7,595 nt of DNA from Planctomycetia bacterium (lineage in GTDB: Bacteria > Planctomycetota > Phycisphaerae > Phycisphaerales > SM1A02), in assembly GCA_005799475.1 (NCBI GenBank), contig SYGQ01000177.1, positions 1 to 7,595 of the forward strand. The letters are read 5' to 3'. Below the pieces are notes generated by a model. It saw only the letters and a program-made list of their open reading frames with translations. It did no database searches and was not told the origin of the DNA. Both the position numbers and the translations under genes were made by a program. Positions 5,914 through 7,595 of the stretch are shown here, one piece after another (within the stretch, counting starts at the first letter, position 1; each line of letters starts with the position of its first letter).

Positions 5914-7125
5914 TCAGCCCTTGATCGTTCGCATGCGGATCGTCGCGTCGAGTGCGGAGATGGCGTCGAGCACGCCCGCGCGCTCGAATGGATCGACATC
6001 GAGGATGACGACACTCGTTCGCTCGTTGGACTGGAGGTACTCGGCGTTGATGTTCACGCCGGCTCCAGCAAGGAGCGTGTGCATCTGCCCCAGGACGCCT
6101 GGCACATTGCGGTGGACATGCAGGATGCGCAACTGCCCGGCCCGCAGGACCGGCAGATCGACCTGCGGCAGATTGACGCTCGACTCCGTCGAGCCGTGGC
6201 GCCAGAAGTTGACGAGCTTCTCGGCCACATCAATGGCGATCGCTTCTTGCGCCTCAAGCGTTGATCCGCCGATGTGCGGCGTGAGGATGGCGTTGGCGCA
6301 TCCCATGAGCGGCGATGAGAAGCGGTCGCCCGCCGAGGCGGGTTCGTGCGGAAACACATCGACCGCGGCGCCGCCGAGTGCTCCCGACTCAAGAGCGCGA
6401 ACGAGGGACTCCACATCGACGATCGAGCCGCGCGCGTTGTTGATGAGCATCGCGCCCGGCTTCATGCGCGCGAGTTCCTTCGCACCAATGAGGTTCCGCG
6501 TCGTGGGGGTCTCTGGGACATGGACCGTGACGCAATCGGCTTCGGTGAGGACCGCATCGAGGCTCGGCCTCGACTGCGCGTTCCCGAGCGCCAACTTGCG
6601 TGATGTGTCGTAGTAGATGACCCGCATGCCGAGCGCTTCGGCGAGCACGCTGACCTGGCTCCCGATGTGTCCGTAGCCAACGATGCCCAGCGTGCGCCCG
6701 CGCACCTCGTGTGAACTCGCCGCGCTCTTTCCCCACAGGCCTGCGTGAAGCTGCGCCGACTTGAACACGATGCCCCGAAAGAGGCAGACCGCCTCGGCGA
6801 CGGTCATTTCGGCGACGCTCCGCGTGTTGCTGAACGGCGAGTTGAAGACAGCGCATCCAGCGGCCGCAGCATGAGCGTGGTCGACCTGATCGACTCCAAT
6901 GCAGAAGCATCCCACGGCGACGAGCGGGTGGTGCGGCGAGAATCCCCTCCGGAGTTCAGTCTTCGATCGGATCCCCAGAAGCGTCGCCCGCGCAAGCGCG
7001 CTCGCGAGTTCGTCGCCCGCAAGAGCCCCAGGCGCGCGTTCGATCACAAACCCCGCCTCCGTGAGGGGACCATCGGCCACCGGGTGAATGGACTCCAGCA
7101 GGATGGCGAGTGGTCGCGCCGACAT
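5914..7125 (-). CDS. serA: D-3-phosphoglycerate dehydrogenase, E. coli-type with ACT domain
   Basis: The product catalyses NAD-dependent oxidation of 3-phosphoglycerate to 3-phosphohydroxypyruvate, the first step of serine synthesis in the cytoplasm. The 403 residues align along their length with E. coli SerA (410). The substrate domain has GCFCIGVDQVD (72-82) and FNSPFSNTRSVAE (94-106). The Rossmann domain has GIVGYGHIG (147-155), with Asp173 expected to bind the NAD ribose. The catalytic residues are Arg232 in NNARGSIVD, Glu261 in DVFPHEP and His284 in LTPHIGGST (Arg240, Glu269 and His292 in E. coli). A C-terminal ACT domain (about 331-403) keeps His338, Asn340 and Asn358 at the positions of the serine-binding residues His344, Asn346 and Asn364, so feedback inhibition by serine is predicted. 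There is no intervening domain as in the long mycobacterial SerA. The start has no Shine-Dalgarno but lies 20 bases after the map stop, and the next gene starts 23 bases downstream, indicating co-transcription. Other 2-hydroxyacid dehydrogenases are less likely because of the close match and the ACT domain. Confidence 0.96.
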   Translation of the reverse strand: MSARPLAILLESIHPVADGPLTEAGFVIERAPGALAGDELASALARATLLGIRSKTELRRGFSPHHPLVAVGCFCIGVDQVDHAHAAAAGCAVFNSPFSNTRSVAEMTVAEAVCLFRGIVFKSAQLHAGLWGKSAASSHEVRGRTLGIVGYGHIGSQVSVLAEALGMRVIYYDTSRKLALGNAQSRPSLDAVLTEADCVTVHVPETPTTRNLIGAKELARMKPGAMLINNARGSIVDVESLVRALESGALGGAAVDVFPHEPASAGDRFSSPLMGCANAILTPHIGGSTLEAQEAIAIDVAEKLVNFWRHGSTESSVNLPQVDLPVLRAGQLRILHVHRNVPGVLGQMHTLLAGAGVNINAEYLQSNERTSVVILDVDPFERAGVLDAISALDATIRMRTIKG

Positions 7126-7145
7126 GAGGGCAGCGTAGTCGCGCG

Positions 7146-7595
7146 CTATCCGACGATGTCGGGGAGGTCGAACAACCGCTCGGTCAGGTTGCGCGGACCA
7201 TCACCTGCGATGAGGACATCGGCCTCGTAGTGGACGCTCAGGCTGCCGTCGGCCGTGAAGATCGGCCACTCCGGGCCGCGCGAGACGATCTCACTCGACG
7301 AGAGAGCGATCATTGGCTCAACGGCGATGAGCATCCCCGGGCGGAAGGTCTTCCATGCCTCGGTCCACTCGCCCGGATAGGTCGGCACCACATTCGAGAT
7401 GAATGGAGCCGCATGGAGCGTCTTGCCGTAGCCGTGCCCGCCGAGTCCGCGAACGAGGCAGAAGCCGTCGTCCTTCTCGACGCGCTGCTGCACGGCGCGA
7501 GCCCAGTCAACAAGCGGTCGACCTGGTTGCATGGCCGCGACGCCCAGACGAAGGCTCTCGCGTCCGGATCTCATCAGCGCTTTCGCGACCGGATC
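7146..7595 (-). CDS. map: Type I methionine aminopeptidase, C-terminal 149 residues, cut by window edge
   Basis: Methionine aminopeptidase removes the initiator methionine from new proteins using two metal ions. The frame is open from base 7595 to a TAG at 7146-7148. Visible landmarks, numbered in this fragment, are GLGGHGYGKTLHAAP (50-64), RPGMLIAVEPM (85-95) and GSLSVHYEADVLI (117-129). His54, Glu93 and Glu124 correspond to metal ligands His171, Glu204 and Glu235 of E. coli Map, and His61 to substrate-contacting His178. The intervals 54-61 and 93-124 equal those of E. coli. The stretch between His54 and Glu93 is six residues longer, with an extra PTYPGEWTEAW-type loop. The usual HExP after the second histidine reads HAAP. 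The two aspartate ligands and the N-terminus lie beyond the edge. The stop codon is 20 bases from the serA start, so the gene probably heads a map-serA-oligopeptidase operon or lies within it. The possibility of a catalytically divergent paralogue cannot be excluded from the fragment. Confidence 0.92.
   Translation of the reverse strand, partial: DPVAKALMRSGRESLRLGVAAMQPGRPLVDWARAVQQRVEKDDGFCLVRGLGGHGYGKTLHAAPFISNVVPTYPGEWTEAWKTFRPGMLIAVEPMIALSSSEIVSRGPEWPIFTADGSLSVHYEADVLIAGDGPRNLTERLFDLPDIVG

Noticed and set aside
5780..6613. 277-codon plus-strand frame opposite the oligopeptidase 5' end and serA
   Set aside because: It crosses two well-supported minus-strand genes and their intergenic gap, and its serine/arginine-rich translation matches nothing I recognise.
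1..7595. Mobile element, CRISPR array, tRNA/rRNA or a novel defence cluster
   Set aside because: No transposase or integrase motifs, no spaced direct repeats, no tRNA cloverleaf pattern were noticed, and all six genes are recognisable housekeeping or peptidase families with similar base composition.

Overview
The window is an ordinary stretch of bacterial chromosome with high G+C content. It holds six protein-coding genes packed on both strands, two of them cut by the window edges. I see no mobile element, CRISPR array, phage gene, rRNA or tRNA, and no clear sign of an undescribed defence or biosynthetic system. The organism cannot be named from this sequence. A class II (B12-dependent) ribonucleotide reductase, several genes without a Shine-Dalgarno sequence, and the style of the methionine aminopeptidase would suit a planctomycete-like bacterium, perhaps of the Phycisphaerae. 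That is an inference of moderate to low confidence.

Left block, minus strand (1-1204): dcd (dCTP deaminase) is followed after 43 bases by the start of nrdJ (adenosylcobalamin-dependent ribonucleotide reductase), which runs off the left edge. Together they supply deoxynucleotides: NrdJ makes them, and Dcd diverts dCTP to dUTP, the route to dTTP. Upstream of dcd lies a sigma70-like promoter. Its 16-base spacer is exactly filled by a near-perfect NrdR-box palindrome, and a second, weaker box lies 32 bases further upstream. This is the best regulatory signal in the window.

Centre, plus strand (1469-3670): a complete UvrD/PcrA-type superfamily 1 DNA helicase with all canonical motifs and a C-terminal Tudor-like domain. 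It is divergent from dcd and shares a 264-base intergenic region that also carries three short palindromes. Its 3' end faces the next gene across 60 bases with no recognisable terminator.

Right block, minus strand (3731-7595): read in transcription order this is map (type I methionine aminopeptidase, 5' end missing), serA (E. coli-type D-3-phosphoglycerate dehydrogenase with an ACT domain) and an exported prolyl oligopeptidase of family S9A. The gaps are 20 and 23 bases, so the three are probably one operon whose promoter lies outside the window. Two peptidases and a serine-biosynthesis enzyme suggest a loose amino-acid or protein-turnover theme, but no direct functional link is visible.
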